Source of the DNA: Pogonophryne albipinna
Taxonomy: Eukaryota > Chordata > Actinopteri > Perciformes > Artedidraconidae
Assembly (NCBI GenBank): GCA_028583405.1
Contig: CM053247.1
Coordinates: 6,840,058-6,904,057, forward strand
Length of the DNA: 64,000 bases
Direction of reading: 5' to 3'
Shown: positions 36,701 through 48,700 of the stretch, piece after piece
How the letters are laid out: every line of letters starts with the position of its first letter
How positions within the stretch are numbered: position 1 is the stretch's first letter
Position numbers and translations under genes: made by a program
Notes under the pieces: model-generated
Seen by the model: only the letters and a program-made list of their open reading frames with translations
What the model was told of the DNA's origin: nothing
Database searches by the model: none

Positions 36701-39700
36701 AATCTGGAGACAAATTGGCAAGTTGGCACGCCCATAGATATAGAACAATAGGCGCATTTACTGTTGGAAGGTTCAGTTCAAAATTGTATCCAGTCATGTC
36801 AAGAAAGTACTGTGCCCTGAAATGTGAGGGGAAATGACACCAGTAAACCCACCTTCATGCCTCACAGGGCGGACTCGTGAGCTCCGTAATGTTCCGCTAA
36901 CATGGTACTTACACTTTATGCAGCATTCTCATCTGTTTGTCATTACTGGTGTCACTTCCTGGTTGCTAACTGACGCCATTGTAAAACAGAAAAACGGATG
37001 TTCAGCTGTAACGGGAAGGCTGGGAAAGCACTCTGTTAGACAGGGGCGGAGCAGAAACTCTATACCTAAGTGATAGGGCAACTGGTTGTGCAGTCTGTTG
37101 GGTTCAAAGTTTGATAAGATGTCATGGATTTGCAACTTGTGTTTGTGTGTTCAAATGTACCTATAGAACAGGTCATGCTGCAGGGCTCCTGAGAGGAGAG
37201 CTTCCAGCGGTACATATCAGCTGCACTCAGCTTCAGGTTCTTCTGGTAGATCCTTTGATTCCCCCTATCAAACACAAACACAAACGAACACACACATGTT
37301 TCTATATACATTTGTATTATTTTTGTTTTGGTAATAAGATAAATTGTAAGTGCACTTAATCCCCAATCCTTTTCAAAACAAGCGATTTTGAAACAAATCT
37401 ATTTTCAGTGATATATTATTATTCATTTAAGGATACTCAGTCGTGCAGACCCTCAAACACACTCATACGCTGAGACTGACAGCTGATTCACAGCCTGCAT
37501 CCTAGCAGACGCACTTTGCTTTTTTCAGCCCGTCACATAAAAGTCACATGCACATTCTTGTCATAACACCGGTCGATCCCTCTGCCTCCGCCAGACGTTT
37601 ATTTGAAAATCACTTTGAGTTATTCCTCGCCGGCATCCCTCCATGTAAGCCAGACTGATTCCTGCACATTATTTTCTCCCCAGAGGTTACTACAGCCTGA
37701 CAGCACACTTTCCTCCACTTTGCATCATATTTTTCACTTCTTCAATTTGTTTTCTAAGTGTAGCTATACTCCCCAACCTCACCCTCCTCCTCCCCTCTGT
37801 GCTCCTCTGCTCTGCTCGTTTCCTCTCCTCTCAGAGGACAGGGCGTGTCATCCCCTGTTTTATAGCTGCTGGCGAGCCTATGTGAGTTATGAATATGATT
37901 AATCGAAGACCTGTCTGTCTGTCCTTCTGTCCGTCTGCCCTACATCCTGTATATTTACCTGCCGCTCTTACATCCTTTGATTTATGTCTCTGTCCGTCCC
38001 TTTTACAGTCTGTTTATTTACCTGCCTACCCGTATATTAGTCTATCTGTCTGCCCTACTGTCTGTTGTGTTACGGCTCTTTCTACCCAGCTCCCTGACTG
38101 TCTAACCCTGACCATTGTATATCTATAAGCTTACCTGCTTAACTGTCTGTCTGTTTGTTTCCATCCCCTTTCATCGGCGTTGCGGAACATTAGACTACCT
38201 GTTTCACTCCTTTACTACCTTTCCATCTGCTTGTCTCCCAGCTTTGTCTAGTGCACCAACAGTCTCACGGCATTTCGTGTTATAGTCACGAAATGAATCT
38301 ATTGATTTCCCCATTTTTTTCATGTCACACAAAATGATTTTAAAAGCAATGTAATTAATAACAAATTAGAAGGAAAAAAAGATTTTAAAAAATACAGATT
38401 TCAGTATTCTGAGGCTCTGAGCCCCATTTATTTTCCTCGCGGACGGCAAAGAAAGTCAGACATTATACAATTTCAAATAAGACAATGTTTTTATGAACCA
38501 CACAGCTTCTGGTCTTCCAAGACCCGACCGGACAAAAAGACGTGGTGCAGGCACGAAACAGTACCAATAGAAATACATTGCTTTTCAAATCGTTCTGTGT
38601 GACATGGAAAAAATGTAATCTGTAATCTATTGATTCGTGTTCACCAACACGAATCAATAGATTACAGATATAAAAAATAAATTGTGACTATAACACGAAA
38701 TGACGTGAGATTGGGTTGAGTGCACATGTGCCAACGGAGCATGCAGCCTGTTGCTGTTGCTCCTGCTTGATTTGTACTATTTACAACTTTCTTATTTGAT
38801 GTTACTTGTTATCTTTATATCAGTAACTTCTATTAGTATATTATAAAGCTTCTCTAAACTCTCTTTTAGAGAGAGATTATTTTTTTTTCCCCGCTGTTGA
38901 GTTGCTGCTATTAGACGCTTTCACACCGGAGTACTTTTCCCAGTATAGTTCCGATAAATCCGGAACTAGAACTTAGTTAATGAGAACCTTTTCACCCCTT
39001 TTTAGTCCCTGCTAGAGAGCAGGTACTTTCATGGGAGAAAAAGGTTCTCATTTCTGATTGGCTGGGCGAATTGCAAACCACGCCCCGTAAAACTCGGAAA
39101 AGTTTGCTGCAGCTTCTACTGAAGCCAGTCCCCAACTCCGGGGACTTCCGGACGGGCACTTCGGGTGGCAGTATACGCCGTGAAGTTGTTTGCGGCCTGC
39201 CAGTAAACCCGAAGCAGCAGAAGAAGAAGAAGTGTCAGCGGCTTCATTTGCCTAATCCTCCCTCAGGGACTTATTCCGGTGTGAACGCGATCTGCTCTTT
39301 AGTTCATCAGAACTAAAGAGTTTACACCAGGGAAAAGCTAATCGCGCAAATGCTAGCTAGCATGGGGGTCGGAACAAAAGAGGTTTCTCAATACTCAAAT
39401 TTCCCCTCCTCCCCTCCTCGGTCCTCCGGTAGTGACCCGGAAATGAATTTCAGCGCGCCATGTTGAAGGACATCTAATTTCTCTAAATGCACTTCGAGGA
39501 CCGAGCATCGAGCATCGAGGAGGCTCTCTGGAGGAGCTCTAACCGAGGAGACACTGATGCATCCTCCACGGCTCCTCCACAGATGCATTTCCGGGAACGG
39601 TGGAGGCGTGACGCACGGCTGGACTTATCTCAGCCAATGACAGCGCTGCATGCATCCCTTGGATATTATATTAGTAACTGCTTTCATCGCAACGCGATGT

Positions 39701-42700
39701 TTACAGTGAGAACAGCTGTGAGGTCCGTGCAGAAAGCAGAGCAGTGTGTATAATATATATCACTCAGTATAACAGGCCTACATTACTTTCTGTATTTGTA
39801 TGCAGTAGTTTAGTAGATATCTACAAACAAAGAGTCGATATTTTTCTAAGACCATTTAGTGCTTCACATAATAAAATACATAACGGCTGTAGCCTGATTA
39901 TGCTTTAGGAGCAGTAGGTGTGTGTGGTACAGTGAGTAGGTGTGTGTGTGGTACAGTGTGTAGGTGTGTGTGGTACAGTGTGTAGGTGTGTGTGTGGTAC
40001 AGTGTGTAGGTGTGTGTTGTACAGTGCGTAGATGCGGCGGACAGACGGGTCTCAGTTGGTTTGGTGTCCTCTGCTTACTTTTAATACTTGTTCAACTTTT
40101 GGCCCGTAATTTCAATTCCCCATTTCAGCGACCAGAGAGAGAGGGGTGCGGTGGGGGGGGGGGGGGGATATATCCAGTCTCTGATTGTGTTACGTTATTA
40201 TGAGAGTGCTCTCATACTTGTTTGATTCTGAAATTGTATATATTTATATAAATATGTGTGTGTGTATATGTTCACATCTGTAGCCTGTTATTGTCTCATT
40301 ATACCGCACTGTGAATGAATTAAAAGTAAATATATAAGTCATCATGAACACATCTGTCCATCAGACAGAGGGCTGCTGTGCCTCCTGTCATCATTAATGG
40401 ACGTCTCTTTAAAATGACCGCTCAGAGGAGAGGAGTTCTCATTTCTCTAACCGCCTGCTGCTTCCACTCCTCTCTCCTCGGTTCCCCTCCTCAATCCTCC
40501 GCTCGCATCTCCTGTGGGCGGCACCAAGTCTCGAGGAGGGGAGTCGAGGAGGGGAAATTTGAGTATTGAGAAACCTCTAAAGACTATCCCCACTGAAATC
40601 TGAAGAAGGACGCAGGGTAAACCAAAGAGAGGAAGGAGAATGGCTGGGTCCAGATGTATGGGCAAAAGGAGATATAAGCCGCCTCTCCCCCCCTTTCATC
40701 AAGGGCAATGTAAGGTCCGTGGCTAATGGATTTGACAAGCTAATGGCATTAGCCAGGAGTCAGAGGGATTATCTGGAGTGTAGTTTAAAGAGCAACTTGC
40801 AGGTTAGAGCCCCCAGTGAATAAATGTGTACATTATATTTTCAAAGAAAAAATACATAAATATACACTACAGTGACATCTGGCGTCGTTTTAGAACCAGT
40901 GGAGAACTGGGCAGCTGTCTTGTTGAGTGACCGGCGTTAGCTACAGTTAATGTTAGCTAACGTCGATCATATCACAACATCGTAAAGTTAGCTATCATAT
41001 ATCAGGCTATAACTAAAGTAGTATTGATAATATATGGTAACGTTACTGGCAGGACTGTTGATACTGATTCATAACAGAAACTAATGCGCAAGTATCAGCC
41101 GTATCTCGCGTTACCTAATGCAACTCCACACTACGTCTTACGGTGCTGTACCGAAGGGGAGAGAGAGAGGAGTGAAGGGGGGGATGTAATACGGTTTCCT
41201 GATAAACGTTTTGTGTGCTTGTGTGGGAAATGCCAGCCTCAGCCTCAGCTGTGGAGAGTATGTGCTGCAGGGGAGGTGGATGCTGCTGCTAGCGGAGCTG
41301 ATAAAGAAGCTGGGTGTATTGTCAGAACCGCACTAGCTATCAGCCTCACACGGTCCTGGCTTCGATATCCCATCCTGAACTCCATCAGATCACCTGCCTC
41401 ATAATCCTCCTGTCTAAAATGAGCACCACAAACGACCGCATTTTTCGTCCCGTCTCTTCGCCTGCACAAAACACACCCAGGAACGAAAGCTGGCTCCGCT
41501 TTTAGGGAAACTGTGGACTCGATGTCATGACAGGCTGGGGTTTGTGCAACCTGCACAAACACAATAGCTCACCATGATTAAAAATGGTGAAATGCAATGT
41601 AAAATTACCGAAAAAATACCAGCTCACTAAATCACAACCACTCAAACCAACTACCAACTACTACCGTGAATTGGGCAGAGAAGGAGTCCGAGAAAGTTGC
41701 TCCCCTGTGTGACGTAATATGACGCGTTTGACGTAAAAAAAAACAGTTTTTAGTAGCAGAGCTCAAAACGGCTACTTTCCCTCTGAATTCCTGCCCTTAT
41801 GTCTCGTAAAACATATCAAATCCCGCATTAACTTTTTTAATTGTAATTTTCAGACAAGGTTAAGCATACATTTAGTAAAAACAACAACCTGCAAGTTGCT
41901 CTTTAATGTACTTTATGAAAACATGGCTGCACCAAGACCTATCTATTAACAACGTTTCCATCAATGACCAATGCTTCCAACGTTTCCTTTGTTTTCTTCC
42001 GGACTGTTCGGGTCGACAAGAATTCCACTTAGAGCTTCACCATGTCTTCCATATGGTCTGAGTCTTCAGAGGGGTCTGTTCTGTGGGGGATGTCAGGCCT
42101 TGTTACTTTGTCCCAGCTGCTAAAAGTTCTCTTATGGCACGTTTTACTTTTGTTTATATCAACCCACTGTCTTCAGTCTGCGTACAAATGACATGACATT
42201 TACACATTGGAAATGCGTGCAATAGGTACGCAGAAGTCAGATTTTGCGTGCATATGATACACCAACCATTCCCATTGAGTTCTGAGTCCGAGTTTTGCGT
42301 GCATATAATACGCCACGTTTCGTGCCTGCACCCGGTCGGGTCTTGGAAGACCGGAAGCTGTGTGGTTCATAAAAACATTTTCTTACTCAATATCAAGCCA
42401 CGATTATTGTTATTGTAGTGGAAATGCGCCATTACATTCACATATTTTCAAACACAACGTTAGCCATGCTACAGGTAGCAATTTGAGGTTAAGTATCTTG
42501 CCCAAGGACATATCGACATGTTGACTGCAGGGACAAACTACTAACCTCACAGCTGCCCCACAATATCTACTTGATGCTCCTTTACCTGTGTTCTGTTGGA
42601 TTACCTCGTTCTGTTGGAGCGGCTGGAGGTCCTCCCATTACTCTGCACTGTTTTGTTCTGGAAGGAACTGTCTACGCTCTCATTGCGTTTGCGACCCAGA

Positions 42701-45700
42701 GTAAACTCCAGTGTCTCGTTGACACCAAACGGGCCATCATGCTCCAGGCTTATCAGGTCCTCCTCCGCTGGTCCCACCTCTGACGAGAACAAACTGTCTC
42801 CCTCCGTCAGCAGCTGATTGGTTGAGATGTTGATGAGTAGCTCATCGGGGCCAATCCGGCCGTCCAGCAGCACCCTCCAGATGAGGTTTGGGGAGTCAGT
42901 CCCCGTGTCCAAGGGCCCACCAGCAGGTGCAGGTTTGGCAGTGCCACCTGTGTGATTGCTGTTTCCTTCTGATGATACAAATAGGGAGAATTCAGCTATG
43001 TTTTAAGAACAAATCAAGTTGTGTGTATTGTTGCAATTGAGTAATTAGTTTACAAATTTGGCTCGGATTGAAATACTTTTCTTGAAGATATTTTAAAGTG
43101 CATCAAAGGAACCGTAACCTAAGACCTTTCTCATTTCCCCCTCCTCGACTATTCTCCTCGACTCCCATCCTCGCGTGTTAGTCCCGCCCACAGGAGATGC
43201 GAGCGGAGGAGTCGAGGAGGGGAAGCGAGGAGAGAGGAGTGGAAGTAGCAGGCGTTTAGAGAAAGGAGAAATCCTCTCCTCTGAGCAGTCATTTTAAAGA
43301 GACATCCATTAATGATGACAGGAGGCACAGCAGCACAGTGGCCGTTTCGCAATGTCGAGTAAACCTGCTGCAGAGCCACTATTTCAAGTATACTACGTCA
43401 TCGAGTGGCGCCGAAGGACTGTTTAAATGCATGTTAAATTCGGCGCCACTCGATGACGTAGTATACTTGAAATAGTGGCTCTGCAGCAGGTATACTCGAC
43501 ATTGTCTGATGGGCGGAACTGTGTTCATGATGACTTATATATTTACTTTTAATTCAACAAGTCCTCCAACTCATACGACCAAATAGGTCGATTGTTCAAG
43601 CCCTTATTACGACCAAATAGGTCATTTGTTCAAGCGCTTAATACGACCTATAATCACGTTTTAAAGTTTTCGGCCTCTAGTGCTCCCGTTGAATGCAAAC
43701 GTTACAGAGGGTTGTTTATTCACAAATAACCCTCTCTGTAAAATCCTAAATTGTAGGATAGTTTGGCCATTAAAACGCTTTATGATTAGATATCTAGCGA
43801 GAAGTATATATTGTACTTTTAGAATCCACGTCCAGTCGATATGTAGGATCTATAGTTTGATAGATATTACGAAGATGATTTGAGGTCAGGAGAACGTGTA
43901 TATGCGGCAGCTTCCATGTAAAGTTACGATACGATACGATATACTCTATTGTCCCCGTAAGGAAATTTGTTCTGGACTCCGTCCTGCAGTTCAGCATACA
44001 TGTACATATACAAACATAGTGGACATTAAGAGACATACACATATCATCAGTCATACACCGTTTGAACAAACACAATACACAGACGCACATACTGACAATG
44101 GCGACCTATTGCACTACCCTCATGGCCAACATTTAAAAAGTACATTTCATTACATTTGACTACATTTCATTTCATGTGAATGTTAAGAAGCTTAATGGAC
44201 ATAGGTAGGAATGAGTGCTTATAGCGGTTCAGCCTCCATGTAAAGTTACGGGTTGAAAACAGTATTTCCGGTCCCGAAGTTTTCATAATAAAACCAATGA
44301 TCAAATGATTTAACAGTGATATCTGCAGTACTCATCCACTAAATAACATCAGTTTATCCTAGTTAATTATACGACATTAATTGGTTTAAATTGTGTACAA
44401 TGCTTTTGTGTTTTTCCCATAGGTTTTTCTCTTTCGATTCTGAGAGACACATTTCTTTTTTCAGAGGTTCTGATAGGCTAAAATCACGCCGCAATGCACG
44501 TCGGGATATGGTGTTTATGCGATATGAAATCGGAAAACATTTAAAAAGAAAAAAAATAATACTTTATTCTGAGTGTTCTTGCTTTTCTCTTTGAAAGTCA
44601 TCACATAACGGCATTGTAATACACGGTTCGGCTGCATTAAATATTACAGATCTGCGGTAGTTATTTATTTATAGAACCCTGATTAGAAGACTTCTGGACA
44701 AACTGGAAGAACTGCCACCGAAACTGAATACGTGACGTGGATCATAAATATATCAGCAATTAAACAACATCTTCCATTTCTTTTCACACAATACGTCTCC
44801 TTGCAGTATCAACACTAATTCGGCTGACTTTTATATTTGATCCAATTAGTAGATAGGCTGTATTTACACCATAACGCTGCACAGCTGATAGAAAGGGACT
44901 TGTAGTTTTTAAAGATATTACTGATTTACTAGGGATGTAACGATACCAAAAAGTCACGGTACGATAATATCGCGATAACAAGTCCACGTTACGGTATTTA
45001 TCGCGATATTGAATAATAAAGGGAAACAAAAAAAATTCTATTTTTATTTTTTCAATCAAACATTTTTTTACTCGGAAAATGTTTCTTTATTACATAATAC
45101 ATCATTTTAGTAGGATAGCAGTATTTTAAAGTGTCAAAAACAACGTGACAGTAACAGACTGGAACAAGAAAACCAGTGTTTTTGTACCTATAGTACTACC
45201 AAACAAAGTAGGCATTTTCTTTGTGCCACTGCATCTCACAAATAAACATTTAATAATCAGACCCTGCAATAAAATAAATCAAATTTCACTTTAGTTTTTC
45301 AAGTAACTCAACTCAAAGTCACTAGTCACTCACTCAGCATCATCAGACAGGTTTTTAGGAATATGAGCATGTCCACATTTCCAGGTATTTATAAGCTGGG
45401 ATGTTTGGGCGTTTACAATATCCCCTGCTCTGGAAAAAACTCTCTTGCTTGCTACTGATGTTGCTGGGACAGCAGTGGTCGCGTTAACCGAATATTTTAT
45501 TTAACAATGACGGAAAAATCTGAAAGCAGTCTGTCATTTTGACAGATTAGAACAAACTCGGAACAGCGCCAACGTTTCCCCGCAGCGAGGCTCTGGTGTT
45601 ATGCCGTGTTATGCATGCCCTCCAAAAGGAAAGGATATAGTTTCCAAACCGTACTTTGCCGTACAGATCAATACATGTCTGGGAGGTTTTGCTTTACGCT

Positions 45701-48700
45701 GTGCGCGCTCCCGCGAGGTGCATGCACACACGGCATAACACCCCCCCCCCCCCCGTTGACAGTTCACGAGCGTGCTCTCTCTCTCTGTTCAGACCCGACG
45801 GGTAATAAGGGATTATGACGGATATTTTACGATCCTGTCTGTCAAAATGACGGACAGCGAAAAAGTCTAACGCCACCTCAGTGGGACCGAGAGATATGCT
45901 TTGGCCATGGGTGACAGCAGTGGGTCAAACTGTGCATTGTCTCTCCACCACTTCAAAAACAATACAGTTTTTGCCAAGAAGGTGAGGCTTATTGACAGGG
46001 CGAGATATAAATATACTGTTGGGTACTTGTCAGTGTTTCTAGGTATGTACATGTAGCCCTGTAAATACGATGTCCTATTGTGTTCTGTTGTTTTATGTTC
46101 ATGTTGTAACCTACTTGCTGCCATGTTGGACAGGTCTCTCTTGAAAAAGAGATCGATGATCTCAATGGGACCACCTGGTTAAATAAAGGCATATACCACG
46201 GCCTGTCGTAAGCTATTGCTTAAATATCACAGCTAAGGGGCGTGGTTCGGCCCGACGCGAAGCGGAGCTACAAACCCCTTAGCAACCCCCTTAGCATCTT
46301 GAACGTTTATGCCGGTGCACTGATGCGAATCGGTGAATCTTAACATCCCTAGTCTATGCATTTTGTTTCCTTTTTGAATATAATGTTTCTCTTTGATGGC
46401 TGGATCCATAGAGGCGCAAATCAACATAACGGACATTTTGGTAGAGTTGTTATACTATTGTTAGTCTAGTTCAGGGGTGGGGAACCTCCGGCCCCCGGGC
46501 CGTATACGGCCCGCGAGACCATTTGGTATTGCCCTCGAGGTAATTTATAAACACACGCAAAAAAGAAAAAAATTAAAGAAATCTAGACCGCAAAAAAATT
46601 AAACAAGCGAGTGCCTTTTTTTCCTGGCCAAGGTCAGGGTCCTTGAACACAACACGAGCCTAACGTGTCATCACGTGGTATATGTCTTGTCTGACAGGGG
46701 TGCAGTTCTGACGGAGAGCACCGGAACGTCACTCCAGCACTTCAGAAATGGCAGTGCCCATAAGGAGCCGTACACATGCCGCAGTTTCTGCGTGTCTGTG
46801 TCTTTAGTTGAAAGCCCAGTGGCGACCTGCTCATCTGTCATACTGATCATACAGTCAATAACTTTGTTGTTATTAGCATCTGGTTAGCTCGCTATGCTAA
46901 CGAATATAAGAAGCTTTTTCTACAACCAGTGAGGTAAAGGCACATCTTTATATGATCATTATAGTTATACAAAAATAAGAGAATAAAGTAAACAGGTATA
47001 AAATACTATATGACAGTAAAAAAAAGTTGTTATTAATAAACAAGAATACAGTTTGAAAGGGGAGTGATTTGTAAAATATCCATAAAGAAAAAGAAATCTG
47101 CTTACAGTTGTTTCATATGGGTGTTGAGAGACGTACCCATAGATCTCTTCATGTTGCTCTCAAAGTGCACCAGATTGATGCTTTCAACTTCAACATTTAT
47201 AAAAAAATCTTCCCAGGAGAGCAACCCCCTAGAGGAGGTTAGGTCCCCCCCCACACACTTAAATCATGTCCACATGGATAGGAAACTAAATACATTTGCA
47301 CACATCTATCTTGTGTCCATATCTTTCTGTTTTGGTGGTCATGCCACAACCGTGCACGTGCATGCGCGAGTCATGGTAAGATATCTGGACTAAGAGGTTC
47401 TTTTTCTTTGCACAGCATGAAAGAAAGGCCAAATTAATGGGCTGTGTTTTAAGAGGTCAATAATTTGTACGGCCCTCGGAGGATGTTGAAAAAATTGAAA
47501 TGGCCCTTGAGAGGAAAAAGGTTCCCCACCCCTGGTCTAGTTGCTCTACTAGACAAATGTATACTGAAACAGGTTAATGTGCATTAGAATAATCTGATTA
47601 TTGTGCGCTTTCTGCAGTGACCTGATATCTTAAATATCACGTAAATACTGTATAGATGAGAGTAACACCTACGTCACTTCCGGGCAAAAAGTACGGCCCC
47701 GCCCACTTTTGGGGGAAAACAACGTTGTCATTTGAATGGCGGTCAATACAAATTCTGAAGTTTTTGCCAATCCGATCAGAACTGTTTGAAAACCGTGGAT
47801 TTTTGGATCTTCAAAGAGCCCGATTACGATGGCCAGTCAGGCAAACAATCACATTAAATCATTTGAAATCGACAATCAGGCTCGATATATGGTTAAATTA
47901 AAATCAGGAGGCGAGGCTGTAATTTCGCCAGCTGTTTTCTTAAATTTCTGATCGGATTGGCAAAAACTTCATAATTTGTATTGACCGCCATTCAAATGAC
48001 AGCTTTGTTGTCCCCCAAAAGTGGGCGGAGCCGTACTTTTTGCCCCGAAGTGACGCATGTGTTACTCTCATCTAGTGAATCAATGCACAAAACATCAATA
48101 ATACTGAGTTATTATTCCCTGAAGTATGTTGTTTAGGTTTTTGTGCATGTCTATGGTCTGCAAAGGTTAAAAGTTCCGCCCCCAGAGGGAGTTTCTCACC
48201 CCCTCCTGCCTGAAACGCCTCCATTGGACTCCTTTGTTTACTTCAGTAACATAATGACATCACTATGTAACACTCACACTTCTGCTGGCCCTCAAATACA
48301 TTGCACTTGATTTGCTATGAGGCGGGACATCTCTAAGTGGTTGACCAATCACAACAGAGCCGGCCAGCAAACCAATCAGAGCAGACTGGGCTCTGCTTTC
48401 AGACAGAGGGTGAAAAGAGGTGCTGCAGCTTTTTGAACATTAAAGCATGGAGACATGTCCCAGTAGAGGAACACAAAATACAAATATGAACCCTGAAAAT
48501 GAGCAGAATATGTTCTTTTTGAGGAGCACTGAGTGAATGAAAACAGAGAGGGAAGTTGAGAAGATGAAGTCAGAGCTCAGCTCAGTGGTCTGTACTCTGC
48601 TGTCGGCCTTTCATCCTCCTCCCCATCTCGTCTCACCGCCCACAGCGGTGGTGTAATGGCCTTGGCAGTCAGCTGAACAAGCTGAGAGCCCCAAGAAGGC

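Larger units (their letters stand above)
39325..41915. repeat. interspersed repeat split by two insertions
   Basis: Three pieces (39325-39378, 40579-40788, 41903-41915) join to match 11811-12080. The gaps are exactly the two mobile elements at 39379-40578 and 40789-41902. Confidence 0.8.

Noticed and set aside
37603..38128. Two plus-strand frames of 79-99 codons
   Set aside because: Pyrimidine-rich simple repeat gives biased Ser/Pro/Cys/Leu composition with no homology pattern.
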